Assembly (NCBI GenBank): GCA_003313425.1
Contig: NHZP01000015.1
Span: 1-64,000 of the forward strand
Direction of reading: 5' to 3'
DNA length: 64,000 nucleotides
Source of the DNA: Pseudopyrenochaeta lycopersici
Taxonomy: Eukaryota; Ascomycota; Dothideomycetes; Pleosporales; Pseudopyrenochaetaceae
Shown one piece after another: positions 26,249-36,789 of the stretch. The notes beneath the pieces were generated by a model. It saw only the letters and a program-made list of their open reading frames with translations. It was not told the DNA's origin and searched no databases. Each line of letters opens with the position of its first letter. Positions within the stretch are counted from its first letter, which is position 1. The position numbers were made by a program, and so were the translations under genes.

Positions 26249-26442
26249 TGTTAGATACATGCTACTCTACTAGGCAATATTAGTAGTAGGCAATATAGTA
26301 GGGCTGATACGACGGAAGTCCCGGAAGTATAAAAGGCAAGAGAACACAGTAGAAGAAACGAGGAATACAATCATGATCAACACACAATCGATTTATCGCA
26401 ATCATTAATTCTGCAAAGTGCATTTCAGCATTTCATCTGACA
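26249..26442 (+). repeat. Copia 3' LTR
   Basis: 194 bp, directly after the polypurine tract and followed by the CAAGT target duplication. See the 5' LTR for the comparison. Confidence 0.95.
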
Positions 26443-28792
26443 CAAGTAGTATAGCCTATAGTAGCTAAACATAGAGTAGATACGCAGTAATTAACTGCCC
26501 TACTGCCTTTAGCAGGAACCGCGGTACTACCTTAGGTTAATCCTACTGCGCCTATATCTTATAGTAGTAGGTTACTAGTGTTACCTACTTATTAATTATA
26601 TAGAGGTTATAATCTTAGAGTACCCTATTACGCTACTAAATAGATAGTAGCTTAGGCCTACGCGCTAGCTACCCGCCTATAATATACACTATAAGGTAAA
26701 GTAGCTCTAAGAAGTAACCTACGCACTATAAATACTACTATACTCTTTTCTTATACTACTATAGAGACGCCTTAGCCTAATTACCTTTCTATTCTTCTCT
26801 TTACTTATATAGCTACTATATAGCTTATACGCTAGCTAGCTGTGCAAGACTCTAGTTACTACCCTTATTAATCTAAGCTAGTAATAGGAAGTAGGCGCCT
26901 TATTCTACTATAAACACGTTATCCTAGATTACTACTAGGTTAATAAAGTGTTACTAGCTCTCCTTCTCTATCTAGAGTAGCTGCTCTTATAGAACTTTCT
27001 CTACCTTAGCTATAATCCCCTACGCTATAGCGTAAAAGCGCTCTAGCTTAATAGGCTAGCCTTTAAGGAAGAACGTCTAGTAGTTAGGTAACTACTATAT
27101 ACTACCTGCGATACTACCTAGTGTACGTAGAGAGATATACTTAGCGTAGGTAAGTAGGCTAATTATAACGTTTATTAGGCTATATAAGCTATTAATAAGA
27201 TAGCGCGCTTACTGCTATAGTAGAGCAGCTGTTACAGTAGCACCCTACTCTACGCGCTAGGTAGAGGAGAGGAAGGCCTTAGTAGTAAGCACGTGTACGC
27301 AGTAAATAAGGAAGCTAAGAAGAGTAGTAAACTATAAGGCGTTGCGTAGCTAGTTTATATCTAAGTTAATACCTAGCGCAGCTAGGAAGTAGATTAGGCT
27401 GCTGTTAAAAGGCTAGTAGTATATCTCCTAGCAGAACAGCGCCTTAGATAGACTTAGGACAGCTCTCTACTATTCGCCTGTATTACTACTATAGTTACTA
27501 CTTATTAGTAACCTCTAGAGCTTTATAGCTTCCTACTTCTACCTACTATACTAGGGGAATAGGTAGGTAATATGCTGTAGTCCCCTACCTGCCTCCTCCT
27601 CCCTCTTCTCCCTCTCCTCCTTAGAAGTAATTAGCTGCAGGCAGTAGCAGATTAGTCGTGCCTAGAGCCTTACCGCGCGATATTAGCTTACTATCTTCTA
27701 TATACAACCTAGTAGGCGTATATTAGACTGCTGTAGACTTACACTGCGTAGCTAGTGTAGCGTCTTAAGGGATAGTAAGCTGAGTCCCTTAACCGCCTAC
27801 TCTACTACCTCCTTAACGCGGCGGACTGCGCCCTGTAGTGCTAGCTCGTTATCGCCTAGTAGCTATATAGCGTAGGCGAGCTGCTTCTAGTCTAGGTAGG
27901 CCTTAAGGTACTGCTCCTATTACGTCTGCTTAAACTAGCTAGTGTAGTTATAGAGAGAAACCTCCTTAGCGATTTAGCTAATAGCTTCTTAGTCCTACCG
28001 CTTAATAGCTGTCTATTCAGCTACTAAGCTAGTAAGCGTCTCCTAGTAATCTAGCTGCTTTCTCTGCTGTTACTGCGGCTGATCCTGCGTCTGATCCTGC
28101 GTCTGATACTGCGTCTGCTCCTGCCCCTGCTCCTGCGTCTGCTCCTGCTCCTGCGTCTGCTCCTGCTCCTGCGTCTGCTCCTGCGTCTGCTCCTGCTCCT
28201 GCGTCTGCTCCTGCTCCTGCGTCTGCTCCTGCTCCTGCGTCTGCTCCTGCTCCTGCGTCTGCTCCTGCTCCTGCGTCTGCTCCTGCTCCTGCGTCTGCTG
28301 CTCAGCCTGTACTATAAAGTACCGGACGTAGCGCCGTTCGCGGAAAAAAGTCTGCACCTTAACTAGCCTCTATAGCTGCGTGGCGTGCTCCTAGTGCGAG
28401 GTTACAGAGGTAGAGGACTAGCGTGTAAGCTTTATACTGTGCTGCTAGTTTATATGTTTCTGTATATACTTACAGCTTATACTTAGAAAGCTGCAGCGCT
28501 TGTTAATAGTAGTGCTACTACTACTGCTGCTGCTGCTACTACTAGCGACGTAATTATAGTAGAGAAATACGTCCTAAGGGGAACCTAGCTCTGCGATAGG
28601 AGGGCTGTTTAGTTAAGGGAGAGAGACCTCTGCTAGCGGGTTTAAGTTAAGGCCTTAGTAGGCTGTAAGCAGCTCTCTCTACTACGTTGCAGGCATACTA
28701 TGCTGGCGCTCTAGGTGCTAATTAAGGCTGTAGACAGCGCAGGTATGCTAGCAGCAGATAAGGACGCTATAGGATAGGAGAAAGGTAAACAT
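26443..28792 (-). pseudogene. OrsD-RecQ copy 3, N-terminal part (upstream of the copia insertion)
   Basis: ATG at 28,792 opens the same frame as copy 1 (MFTFLLSYS-like start). The OrsD zinc fingers (about 28,760-28,410) and the VQTFFRERRYVRYFIVQ segment (about 28,357) follow, then a long Gln-Glu-Gln-Thr repeat (28,085-28,303) and the first part of the central domain. The gene is cut by the copia element at 26,442/26,443 and continues at 21,176. RIP stops are frequent after the repeat. Confidence 0.78.
28085..28303. repeat. TGCTCCTGCGTC(TGCTCC) tandem array encoding QTQEQE
   Basis: Alternating 12-bp and 18-bp units, about 13 in all, in frame on the minus strand with OrsD-RecQ copy 3. The array is free of RIP-type changes although its surroundings are mutated. 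Confidence 0.9.
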
Positions 28793-28794
28793 TA

Positions 28795-29084
28795 TAGATA
28801 CTCTTTCTTTTTCTCTCTTTTATTCCCTCTTACTTTTACTCTTATTTATTCTATTATATAGAACGCGTAGCTACGCGTCTAGGAACGTAATTTATGCTCT
28901 AATACGTTACGCGTAGGTACTAGCTAATCTAGGTTAGAGAGCTAGCTAAGAAAGGTTTAGTCGCAGAAAAAAGGGGGCGGACGCATTCTTCTAGGTATCC
29001 TTGTTCTGTTTTGTAAGATTAGCGAACGCACGGAGTAAGAGAAAAAAGGGGCAGACCTTATAGTTCTAGGTGTTCATAAGGCCT
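28795..29084. repeat. Upstream flank of OrsD-RecQ copy 3, matching that of copy 1
   Basis: Matches 10,470-10,755, ending at the same GTGTTCATAAGGCCT word. After this point the two sequences part completely, which marks the edge of the repeated unit or of the gypsy remnant that follows here. Confidence 0.8.
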
Positions 29085-29720
29085 AGCAAAATACCGTTCT
29101 ACGCCTATTACAGGAAACACCTAAACCTATTTAAAAGAAACTTCCTAAGTGTTAAAGCAGAAGCTGTAGTTAGGACAGCAGGAGAACTATAGACTACACT
29201 AAAACAACTATTAGAAAGACTTAAGAAGAAATAAGGATAATAAATTTTATATATTAATAAGAAAAGAAAAACAGCGCCTTAGCTAAAAAAGGGGGATAAA
29301 GTATACTTACTTATAAAAAACCTACGCACAAAACAACCTAATAAGGGATTAGACTACGTTAAAGTTAGACTGTTTTTAATTAAACAGCGCAATAGACTAG
29401 TTACGTATACATTAGAACTGCCTAAAGACGCAAAGATCCACCTAAGGTTCTACGTTAAACTATTAGAACCTGTACACCTAGTAATACTACTATAAAAAAC
29501 CTTTAAGTATAAGACTAAGGAGGAAACAGAGTACAAAGTTAAGAAAATCCTTAATACGCGATGTTCTAAGATCGCAGAATATAAGTACAGAGAAGACGAG
29601 TATCTAGTAAAATAGAAAGGGTACTCTAACTCTAAAAATACTTAGGAACTAAAGTTAAACTTAGGAAACTGTAAAGAATAAATTAGTAAATACTACTGTA
29701 ATAGGGAATAAAAAGAACTT
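29085..29720 (+). pseudogene. Ty3/gypsy integrase C-terminus and chromodomain, RIP-degraded
   Basis: One plus-strand frame with RIP stops reads PFYAYYRKHLNLFKRN, LKKGDKVYLLIKNLRTKQPN, LDYVKVRLFLIKQRN, ELPKDAKIHLRFYVKLLEP, and then the chromodomain EEETEYKVKKILNTR, YLVK then stop then KGYSNSKNT (about 29,510-29,660). The stop is where the aromatic Trp of the chromodomain box should be (TGG to TAG). This is the 3' end of a chromodomain-bearing gypsy pol gene. The front part is absent, since the repeat flank of copy 3 begins at 29,084. Confidence 0.88.
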
Positions 29721-30607
29721 AGATACTAGAACTATAACTAACCTAATCTAATAACGTAATTCCTAGAGAAAGAGAATTACCTTTAAGCTAGGACAGAGTA
29801 AAGACGCTCTAGTCTAAGGCAGAAGTACTAGGTATTAGCCCTTACTTAAGAACGTTGACTTTATAGTTAACATCCTTAATCGCCTCTAACGCTTTAATCT
29901 CTTCCGCGATATAACTAGAATTATCTACCTATTATTACTTACGACGCTGTAATAACTTTTATTATTTATAAAGTTAATTCTTTTTTACGCGAGTAGTAAG
30001 AAGGGCATTTAGTGCCTTCTCTTCTGCGTTGTTAGCCTTAGCCTCTTGCGCGTCTAACTAAGCTAATTCCTTATCTAAATAAGAAAAGTTTAGAACTAGT
30101 ATATCTACTAGCTCGCACAATAACACTCTATTATAATAATAATTTCTATACTTTTCTTTTAATAATAATATCCTACACTCTAACTTCTTTTTTAAATAAT
30201 ATTTGCAAGAAACTATAGTAACCTAACTAATAGCGTTTATATAATCTCTAACAGAATAATAATAGGCGGTACTACGACAAGCTATAGGTTAGTTATAAGG
30301 ACATAAGGACTAGAGGGGAGAATAGTGTTACGAATAGGAAGTAGGAAGGCGGCGGTTATAAGGATAAGGGAGGAGGCACGGACAACTAACAAGGAGACTA
30401 AGCCTCTAAACTAACTAATAACGCCAGAATCACGTAATCCTAGAAAACCTACGCCAAGACAGACTATGTCCTATAGGACAGAGACAATCCCAGAAATCCT
30501 AGAGGGGGCCTTATAGGAATCCTATAAGATAACTATGTATATAGACTTATATAATATAGCCCTATAGCATATTATAATTAACTTAAGATAATCTACGAGT
30601 ATACTAC
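29720..30607. other. 3' end of the gypsy element, degraded
   Basis: No open gene. On the minus strand an Asn/Lys/Glu-rich coiled-coil-like reading (LECRILLLKEKYRNYY, about 30,180) may be a chance product. A purine-rich tract followed by TGTTACGAATAG at about 30,326 is a candidate start of the 3' LTR; its end was not found. Confidence 0.4.
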
Positions 30608-30845
30608 TGTTACGACCAAAGAATGTACCGAGGGACAGCCGCCTTAAGGAGCCCCACGGCCGGGTACGTGCGCCAAAGCACAAGGCTGCACCTAAGAAAC
30701 ACGTGACTCGTCACGAGTCTTACAGTCTCAGGAATCTCACACGCTGACATGCAGTCTCTGTATAAGACTCGCTGAGAACGGAACAATCTTATAAGACTCC
30801 TCGTGTATATAGATCGCAGCAATGAACCCTTACAGCTTATTATGT
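30608..30845. other. Possible solo LTR starting TGTTACGACC
   Basis: About 240 bp with ordinary base composition inside AT-rich DNA. It begins with the same TGTTACGA word as the candidate LTR at 30,326. No second copy in the window confirms it. Confidence 0.3.
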
Positions 30846-30847
30846 TC

Positions 30848-31795
30848 AACTTAATATTATACTCTACAGTATAGTAATAGTAATACTAATTATTCTTAAC
30901 CCTTAGTACTCTTTACAGAAGCGCCCTCTTACTGTCTTAGTATTAAACCCCCTTCCATCTAGTCCCTCACTCTATCCCGGAGAACTAACCTTGCAATCTC
31001 ATTGGCTATCCTCACTGGTAGCTTTTAAGATTCCTCACAACTACTATCTAATACTTCCACCTTTAACCTACCTAGCGCTGCACATCTACAGAATACTCTA
31101 AAGCTACTACTAGTTAACACCAGTTGCTTTATATTGTAACCACTTAATTAGATCTTTAACACTAGTATACCCTAAAAACTTGTTAGCGTAGTTAGCTGTA
31201 GACTAGGTTTGTTATATGTTCTAGATTTTGCGTTCCGCGATAGTAGTCTTATTTAGTAGTCTGAACGCTTATCGCATGCGTGTCTTAAATTCTCCTGTAT
31301 CTTTAAACATCTTAATTAGCTCCTTAGGTTTAGCCTCCTTACTTAGGTACTTAACTAAGTAAGGCTTTACCTACTTAGCAGCTTCGCCCCTTATATAGCT
31401 TATTATAAGTACTGCTTAGTTATTATTATGTATAGTAGTCGCATTAAACTTAAAGAATAGATTAAACTAGAGTAACTATTCTTTAAGCTTAAACTAATCT
31501 CTATAGAAGAGGTCTAGTTTAGTAACAGCGTTACCTAGCCTAGTAATATAGTAGGCCGCATTCTCTATATAAGTATTACTTATCTTAAGGGTGTTTAAAG
31601 TGTAAAGATCTCTAAAGTTATTAGTAAGGATAACTAATAAGACTGTAAGGCTAGTTCTCTAGGATAGAGTAAAGGACTTATATAGAAGGGGGTTTAGTAC
31701 TAAGATAGTAAGAGGGTGCTTCTGTAAAGAGTACTAAAAGTTAAGAAAAATTAATATTACTATTACTTATACTGTAGAGTATAATATTAAATTTA
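30848..31795 (-). pseudogene. Gypsy gag-like remnant flanked by 105-bp inverted repeats
   Basis: The left arm (about 30,848-30,960) and right arm (about 31,687-31,795) are inverted copies of each other, centred on TATACTCTACAGTATAG and GTACTCTTTACAGAAGCG. Between them the minus strand reads GEAAK, VKPYLVKYLS, ELIKMFKDTGEFKTRMR, TTIAERKI, STANYANKFLGYTS with stops. This resembles the conserved part of gypsy gag (the AERKI..QT.S...YA.KF region). LTRs are direct repeats, so the inverted arms point to two opposed insertions or a rearrangement. Confidence 0.5.
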
Positions 31796-31799
31796 AATA

Positions 31800-32946
31800 T
31801 AATAATCTATAAGGGCTTATTTTAGTAGTCTATATACATAACGCGTTCGTCGCGCTCGTCGCGCTCGTCGCGCTCGTCCTTAGCAGAGCGAGCGGTCACG
31901 TGACACGCGACAGAGTAGAACACTGGCGCTTCCTGACAGGCTGCCAGCTTCTGAGGCTCTTCCTCTCTGTCCAGGATTCCAGATCCTAACAGTTAGATAT
32001 ATTAGACTGTAAAGTTACAGCATAATCTACGTAAGTTTAGACCTTAATCCTATTAATATTATTAACCTTAGGGATTAAGGCCCTAACTGCTAGGGTTTTT
32101 TAGGAGATTAACCCTAAAAACAACCTTAATCCCTTCGGTCTTTGCTGTTAGGTATTTAATATAGTATAAGAGCTCTTACTCTAAATAAGAGTAGAGAGCT
32201 TATTAATTTTCTGCCTTAGTATTACGTAAGCCTAATATTCCTTAGTGTCTTTACGCGAGCGTTATATAGTTATAATAATACTTTTTTATAATTTCTTAAT
32301 AACTAAATTTTCCTTCTAGCTTTAGTAAATCTATAGCTGTAATTGCAGCCTTAATTAAGCTTATATTAGTAGAGGTGTTGCTTGTTAAAGTTTTGTTGTT
32401 GTTAAGGAGGGGTGGCTCGTTACGCCGTCTGGCTCGTTACGCCGTCTGGCTCGTTACGCCGTCCACCTCAGTATTGTGCTGTGGAGGAGACGCGGCTTGA
32501 CAACGCAATGATTCCGCTCGCAGGATGCGACCTGCGCATGCGGGCGGTTCCACTAAGGCTTGTCGTTGCAGTGGAAACAGTGGTAGACAGATTGTAGGCG
32601 TGTGTTAATGCCACCTACTAAGGAGCCCGGTGGGCCCAAGCCGTTTGCTGGGATCAGAGACGAGCATGCGCGACCGCCTGCATGGCTGTCTGGCCGATCC
32701 CATTTGGGTTCGGCTCGTAACAGCGGGGGTGAAGGTGCACATCTAAACCTGACCCCTACCTGCTCACAGTAATATAAGGCCTAAATCTTCAGCTGGTGGC
32801 AGTGTTAAATAATTGACGTTACCCACCCTAGCGCAGTTTGGTATTTGTAATATCTTCTCTATTAGTAGTACAGTGCAGCTAGTACTGAGCGTTCCTGTTT
32901 TGAGTGAAGCTGCTACACCTTGTTAACTAGCAATACTGAACATACT
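31800..32946. other. No gene; transition from RIP-mutated to ordinary DNA, with short tandem repeats
   Basis: A 9-bp CGCGCTCGT unit is repeated about four times at 31,849-31,881. A 17-bp unit, GGCTCGTTACGCCGTCT, is repeated three times at 32,414-32,464. Around 32,000-32,390 the sequence is still AT-rich. The part from about 32,700 may hold the promoter of the bZIP pseudogene. Confidence 0.6.
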
Positions 32947-33945
32947 ATGAACTACACTTACTTCGGCGCGCCCTAGCAGGCCTATCATTGCTTTATATGT
33001 ATGCATTCGAACGGCTTTCTATATACTGGAGTTGATGCGGACACGACTCGCAGCGTTGTACGTTCTCTACTGAAGGTGCCCTGTTCTGACGCTGCCTGCA
33101 TTCAGTCTGATCAACACGACTATGACTAATCTGGGCACTACAGGAACCTCTTGACCCACTCTTGTTCCTAACGTCTTATGATGCTTTTGTATTTAACGGC
33201 CTTCTGACCTCCTAGCAGGGCTCACCCGAAACTGCTCTAGCACATACCTACATGCCTGTTGGCAGCGTAGGCTCGGGGCTTGGAGGGGAGCTAGAGGACC
33301 GGACGAGCCGGACTCATAGCAGCAGCAGCGAAGAGGAGAGCCCCACGCCCGCTTAGAGCAGACAGAAGGCACAGAACCAGGCAGCGTATGTATGCTTTGT
33401 TCCCTTTGTCTTTTGACGTACATATTGACCCTCGTGTAGCCAGCTTGCCTTTCGTGAGCGGAAAGAGCGCTACGTACGCGAGCTAGAGGCCAAACTTCTA
33501 GCCCTAGAAAACAGCACACACTCGCTTTAATCTGATAACGAGCGATTGAAACTTGCTCTCTAGCGTGCCTGGACTGAGAACGAAGATTTACGAGCTACAT
33601 CTGGACATTTACCCCCTTCATCACGACCAGTGTACGTCAGCTATCCCTCGCCTGGCGCGCATCTCCATGGACGATGACGGACAAGACGACGACTACAACA
33701 TCCAGTTACTCAACAATGACAGCGTCGTCAACGCAGCTGACAGGGACCACATCGCTTCCCGCTGCAAGTCCGAGGGCGAGGAGGTCCCCGCTTCACAGGC
33801 CTGGGATCTGATCCAGTCCCATCCTCTCGTCAAACAGGATCTGGTTGATGTTGCAGACGTCTACGAGCGTTTGCAAGGCGCAGCAAAGTGTGACGACTAT
33901 GGCCCCATCTTTAAAGAAAGTACGATTTGGCAAGCAGTCGAATGA
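32947..33945 (+). pseudogene. Yap/AP-1-type bZIP transcription factor gene, decayed
   Basis: The start ATG at 32,947 gives MNYTYFGAP followed by TAG. The basic region reads TPA, stop, SRQKAQNQAA up to a 54-bp intron (33,386-33,439, GTATGT..GTGTAG). It then continues QLAFRERKERYVRELEAKLL and a leucine-zipper heptad run (LENSTHSL, stop, SDNERLKLAL, stop). The canonical pattern N-x-AAQ-x-AFRERKE of Yap-type bZIP factors is clear. The conserved C-terminal block (IASRCKSEGEEVPASQAWDL to YGPIFKESTIWQAVE) lies in a different frame, so a 1-nt indel or unseen junction lies near 33,640. At least five stops look like CAG/CAA to TAG/TAA changes. It once would have bound DNA as a nuclear regulator; it is not functional now. 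A pogo element lies 33 bp downstream. Confidence 0.85.
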
Positions 33946-33978
33946 TCGAGACGGTGTGGTGGTGGTGGACTTGCAGTA

Positions 33979-35689
33979 ATGTGTTCAACCAGTCAGTGGG
34001 CAGCCCCACCAAAATCAACGCGTACTAACGCCTTTATACAGTAATAGTCTCCACAACATTTCTAAATAGCTCAAAAAGATGGCAGAATTGATTCAGCTAT
34101 AGCAGCAATTCGAAAAAATCAAATTGCTAAAGTTTCTCATGCAGCTGCGCTATACGCTGTTCGTCGTGCTACCCTTGAACGCCGCCTCAAAGGCACCCTG
34201 CCTCAAGCCGCGCGCAACCGCCAGAAGCGCAAGCTAGATCCTATTGAAGAGCAGTCCCTTGTTCAATGGATACTAGACCTCGCCTCACGAGGCTTTCCAC
34301 CTCAAATTATCGCTGTACGTCGAATGGCAGACAAGCTGCTACTTGCGCGTGGTGAGGATCCTCCTCCTCAGCCTGTTAGCAAGAACTGGATATCGCGCTT
34401 TATCAAGAACCACCCGGAGCTCTGTATAAGATGGAATAGAAAGCTCCACTCGCAGCGCGTGGTTAAGCTTGTGAAAGAGACCCGCGACAAGTATGGCATA
34501 CTAGAGACAGACTCATATAACTTTGATGAGACAGGATTCATGATGGGCGTCGCAGCAACGTCAAAGGTTATCACTAGCTCAGACACTATTGGACGAGCAG
34601 TCATGGTTCAGCCAGGCAACCGCGACTGGGTTGCAGCAATTGAGTCTGTCAGCACGACAGGCAGAGTACTGCCTCCCTTCATTATCTTGCATGGCAAGTA
34701 CCACCAATCCTCCTGGTACAATACCCTGCTGCAGGCTCAGCAGGCTCAGTACTTGCAGTCAGCCACAATGGCTGAAGCGCTTTAATAGACACACAGCCTG
34801 CTGTGCTCAAGGAGCCTATCGCCTGCTTATACTAGACGGTCATAGCAGCCATGCGCGACGCCTGAGTTTGACCAGTACTGCAAGGAGAACAGAATTATCA
34901 GCCTCTGTATGCCTTCTCATACCTCACATCTCCTGCAGCCTCTTGATGTTGGCTGCTACTCTCCTCTCAAGCGCGAGTATGGCAAGGAGATAGAAGAGCT
35001 AGCGCGCGGGGGCACATTTCACGTCCATAAGCTAGACTTCCTGTCTATCTATTTTAAGGTTATACTAGAGGTGTTTACAGATAAGAACATCAAGGCAGGC
35101 TTTCAAGCAATAGGCCTTGTTCCACCTTGTCTAGAGCGCGTCCTCTCATCACTTACAGTTGTCCGTACGCCGTTTCCAGCAGCAGCAGCAGCAGCAGCAG
35201 CAGGCTCAGCTAGTTAAAGACCTCCTGCATCGTCAGTCTCAGAGCCCATCCGGTCAAGCTATTCGCCAGCTTGTCAAAGGTTGTCAGGTTGCTATGAACT
35301 CAGCAGTTCTCCTTGCAGACGAGAATTCTAAGCTACGCACAGCTATTCAGCGTAAACAACGTAAGCAGCAGCAGCGCAGGCATTATGTAGCTCGTGGAGG
35401 AACTTTGCAGGTCGAGCAGGGTCAGCTACTTGCTGCAGAGGCTGGTAGGGTGGTCAATGAGGGTAGTCACACTCAGCCTGAGTGAGCGCGCCAACGAGCA
35501 TTGCCAACGTGCAGCAACTGTCATATTCAAAGACATAAACGAAATCAGTGTGGATGTAGGTAGACTAGCTTATCGATTTATCAACTATTAAATTTACTGT
35601 GCTGCTGGTGAGCAATTGAGCAAAAAGGTACGTCGATTTTGGTGGGGCTGCCCACTAAGTGGTGTTGCCCACCGACTAGTAGAACACGT
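33979..35689 (+). mobile_element. Pogo/Fot1-type transposon, inactive
   Basis: The element is 1,711 bp with TA at 33,977-33,978 and 35,690-35,691. The right end reads inward TAACGTGTTCTACTAGTCGG and further in GTGGGCAGCCCCACCAAAAT. The left end has ATGTGTTC then CAGTGGGCAGCCCCACCAAAAT, so about 20 bp of the left terminal repeat is deleted. It is the same family as the element at 50,984-53,551. Confidence 0.85.
34066..35563 (+). pseudogene. Pogo-family (DDE_1) transposase with frameshifts
   Basis: The likely start codon is ATA (34,066), probably from ATG. An N-terminal psq/CENP-B-type helix-turn-helix follows (HAAALYAVRRATLERRLKG; then VSKNWISRFIKNHPEL). The catalytic core shows YNFDETGFMMG, LLILDGHSSHA and the HTSHLLQPLDVGCYSPLK block. 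Compared with the copy at 51,110-53,445 it has an about 31-bp deletion at about 34,772, a 2-bp insertion near 34,855, and a frame change at the CAG run near 35,170. The C-terminus carries a zinc-knuckle motif CSNCHIQRHKRNQC (CX2CX4HX4C), after an in-frame stop at about 35,485. Few RIP-type stops, unlike its relative. Confidence 0.88.
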
Positions 35690-35691
35690 TA

Positions 35692-35890
35692 TTTCAAACG
35701 CTAATGTATTAAGAACAATATGCTAGATAGTTATTTCCAAATTCTCTCAAATTAACAATTTTGTTAGTTTCTTCGTCCACTTACCTTAACTCTGCCAGTC
35801 AATTTCCAAATAACACCTTCCCTTTAACTTCCAAGCCTTCCTCTACGCTTTACCCTCAGCCCGCCGCCGCTCCTTACCTCTTCAATCCTT
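35692..35890. terminator. 3' flank of the DUF4360 gene
   Basis: No gene. The minus-strand gene ends at 35,891, so this short AT-rich stretch holds its 3' untranslated region and the flank of the pogo element. No exact poly(A) site can be fixed. Confidence 0.3.
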
Positions 35891-36671
35891 CTAGCACTTC
35901 TTCCATTGCAAATGCAATTTCATCTCAAACTTTGTATCCTGAGTGTCCACACCCAAAAATGCTTTCTTATCACAGGTAAGAACTGCTTGCGAATTGACGT
36001 TGAACAACGGACCCTTAGCGCCACATTTGGCCCACACAAGAGCAGCTTGCCCCACTTCCGTGTGAATATTGTAGTTATTATCGTACGGGCCTTTGAAAGG
36101 TACCATGGCCGAAGCCTAGACAACATGTCAGCATAAAGTTTTCTTCTACCTAGCATTTCCAAATCGATAAGGGGTTGAGAGGACGGAATGAAACGTACAT
36201 CCTGCTGCTGTCCACTAAAAAAATAGATTGCACCAACTTTCCCAGAGCACTGGCCAGGAAGCTGCGCATAACCTCTCAAATCCGTTGACGCCACGGTCCA
36301 GGACCAACCTTGCGGGTAATGTAGCGTGACGCGGACGTCGCAGTTCTTGCGAGCGTTCTGTGCGGGTTCATTTGGTCCCGTTGCAGCAACGTATTTGCTG
36401 AAAGCGAGCGAGACAAGTGTCCCAGCTTCGAGGACATGAGCATCTACACTACCGGGCGGACATCCTGTGCCGGCCCAGGAGACATCTATGGGAAGCGTTA
36501 GGGAAGAGGTCTGTAAATTAGATGAGGGATGACGAGTGGGGGAAGATCGGAGAACGTACTGTCTATATACACCTCGTTTGGATCTGGCTTAGAATCTCGC
36601 TTCTCTACATCGGAGATGGGGGACGCCACAGCAAGGCCTGCCATAGCAGTAATGACAATGAAGAAGCGCAT
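35891..36671 (-). CDS. Secreted DUF4360 family protein, three exons
   Basis: Exons are complement 36,671-36,560, 36,485-36,199 and 36,115-35,891, giving 207 aa. The introns (74 and 83 bp) both begin GTACGT and end TAG, and all phases fit. A signal peptide MRFFIVITAMAGLAVAS opens the protein, followed by a KR site (residues 25-26) that could be a Kex2-type cut. The mature part has VSWAGTGCPPGSV, NEPAQNARKNCDV, TLHYPQGW, AIYFFSGQQQ, FKGPYDNNYN, VWAKCGAKGPLFNVNSQ and a terminal LQWKKC. These are hallmarks of DUF4360, a family of small secreted cysteine-containing fungal proteins of unknown function and usually 200-220 aa. It looks intact and free of RIP. An upstream in-frame ATG (36,737) would place 22 residues before the signal peptide, so 36,671 is preferred. 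It is probably extracellular; role unknown. Confidence 0.92.
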
Positions 36672-36761
36672 AATGGTAGATCTTTTCCTCTGCAAGTCGA
36701 AGTGATGAACGTATGTGATTTGATTGTTTGCAGACATCCCCTTCCCTCGGACAATACCACG

Positions 36762-36771
36762 TATTTAAATA
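36762..36771 (-). promoter_or_regulatory. TATA-like box of the DUF4360 gene
   Basis: TATTTAAATA, its own reverse complement, lies 91 bp upstream of the chosen ATG at 36,671, a plausible spacing for a fungal core promoter. Inferred from position only. Confidence 0.4.
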
Positions 36772-36789
36772 TTCAGGCATTGAAGCAAA

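Larger units (their letters stand above)
21177..26442 (+). mobile_element. Complete Ty1/copia LTR retrotransposon, RIP-inactivated
   Basis: The element is 5,266 bp with 194-bp LTRs (21,177-21,370 and 26,249-26,442) that begin TGTTAG and end CTGACA. The 5-bp target duplication CAAGT lies at 21,172-21,176 and 26,443-26,447. The LTRs differ at seven positions by eye, all transitions. A polypurine tract (GAGGGGG, 26,240-26,246) precedes the 3' LTR. Domain order is gag, protease, integrase, reverse transcriptase, RNase H, which is the copia order. It interrupts OrsD-RecQ copy 3. Confidence 0.95.

Noticed and set aside
33193..33519. 108-aa minus-strand frame over the bZIP gene
   Set aside because: The plus strand has the bZIP basic region, zipper and a proper intron; the minus frame has no family signal.
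35906..36136. Plus-strand frames over the DUF4360 gene (also 36,522-36,872)
   Set aside because: The minus strand has a signal peptide, two phase-matched introns and DUF4360 motifs.
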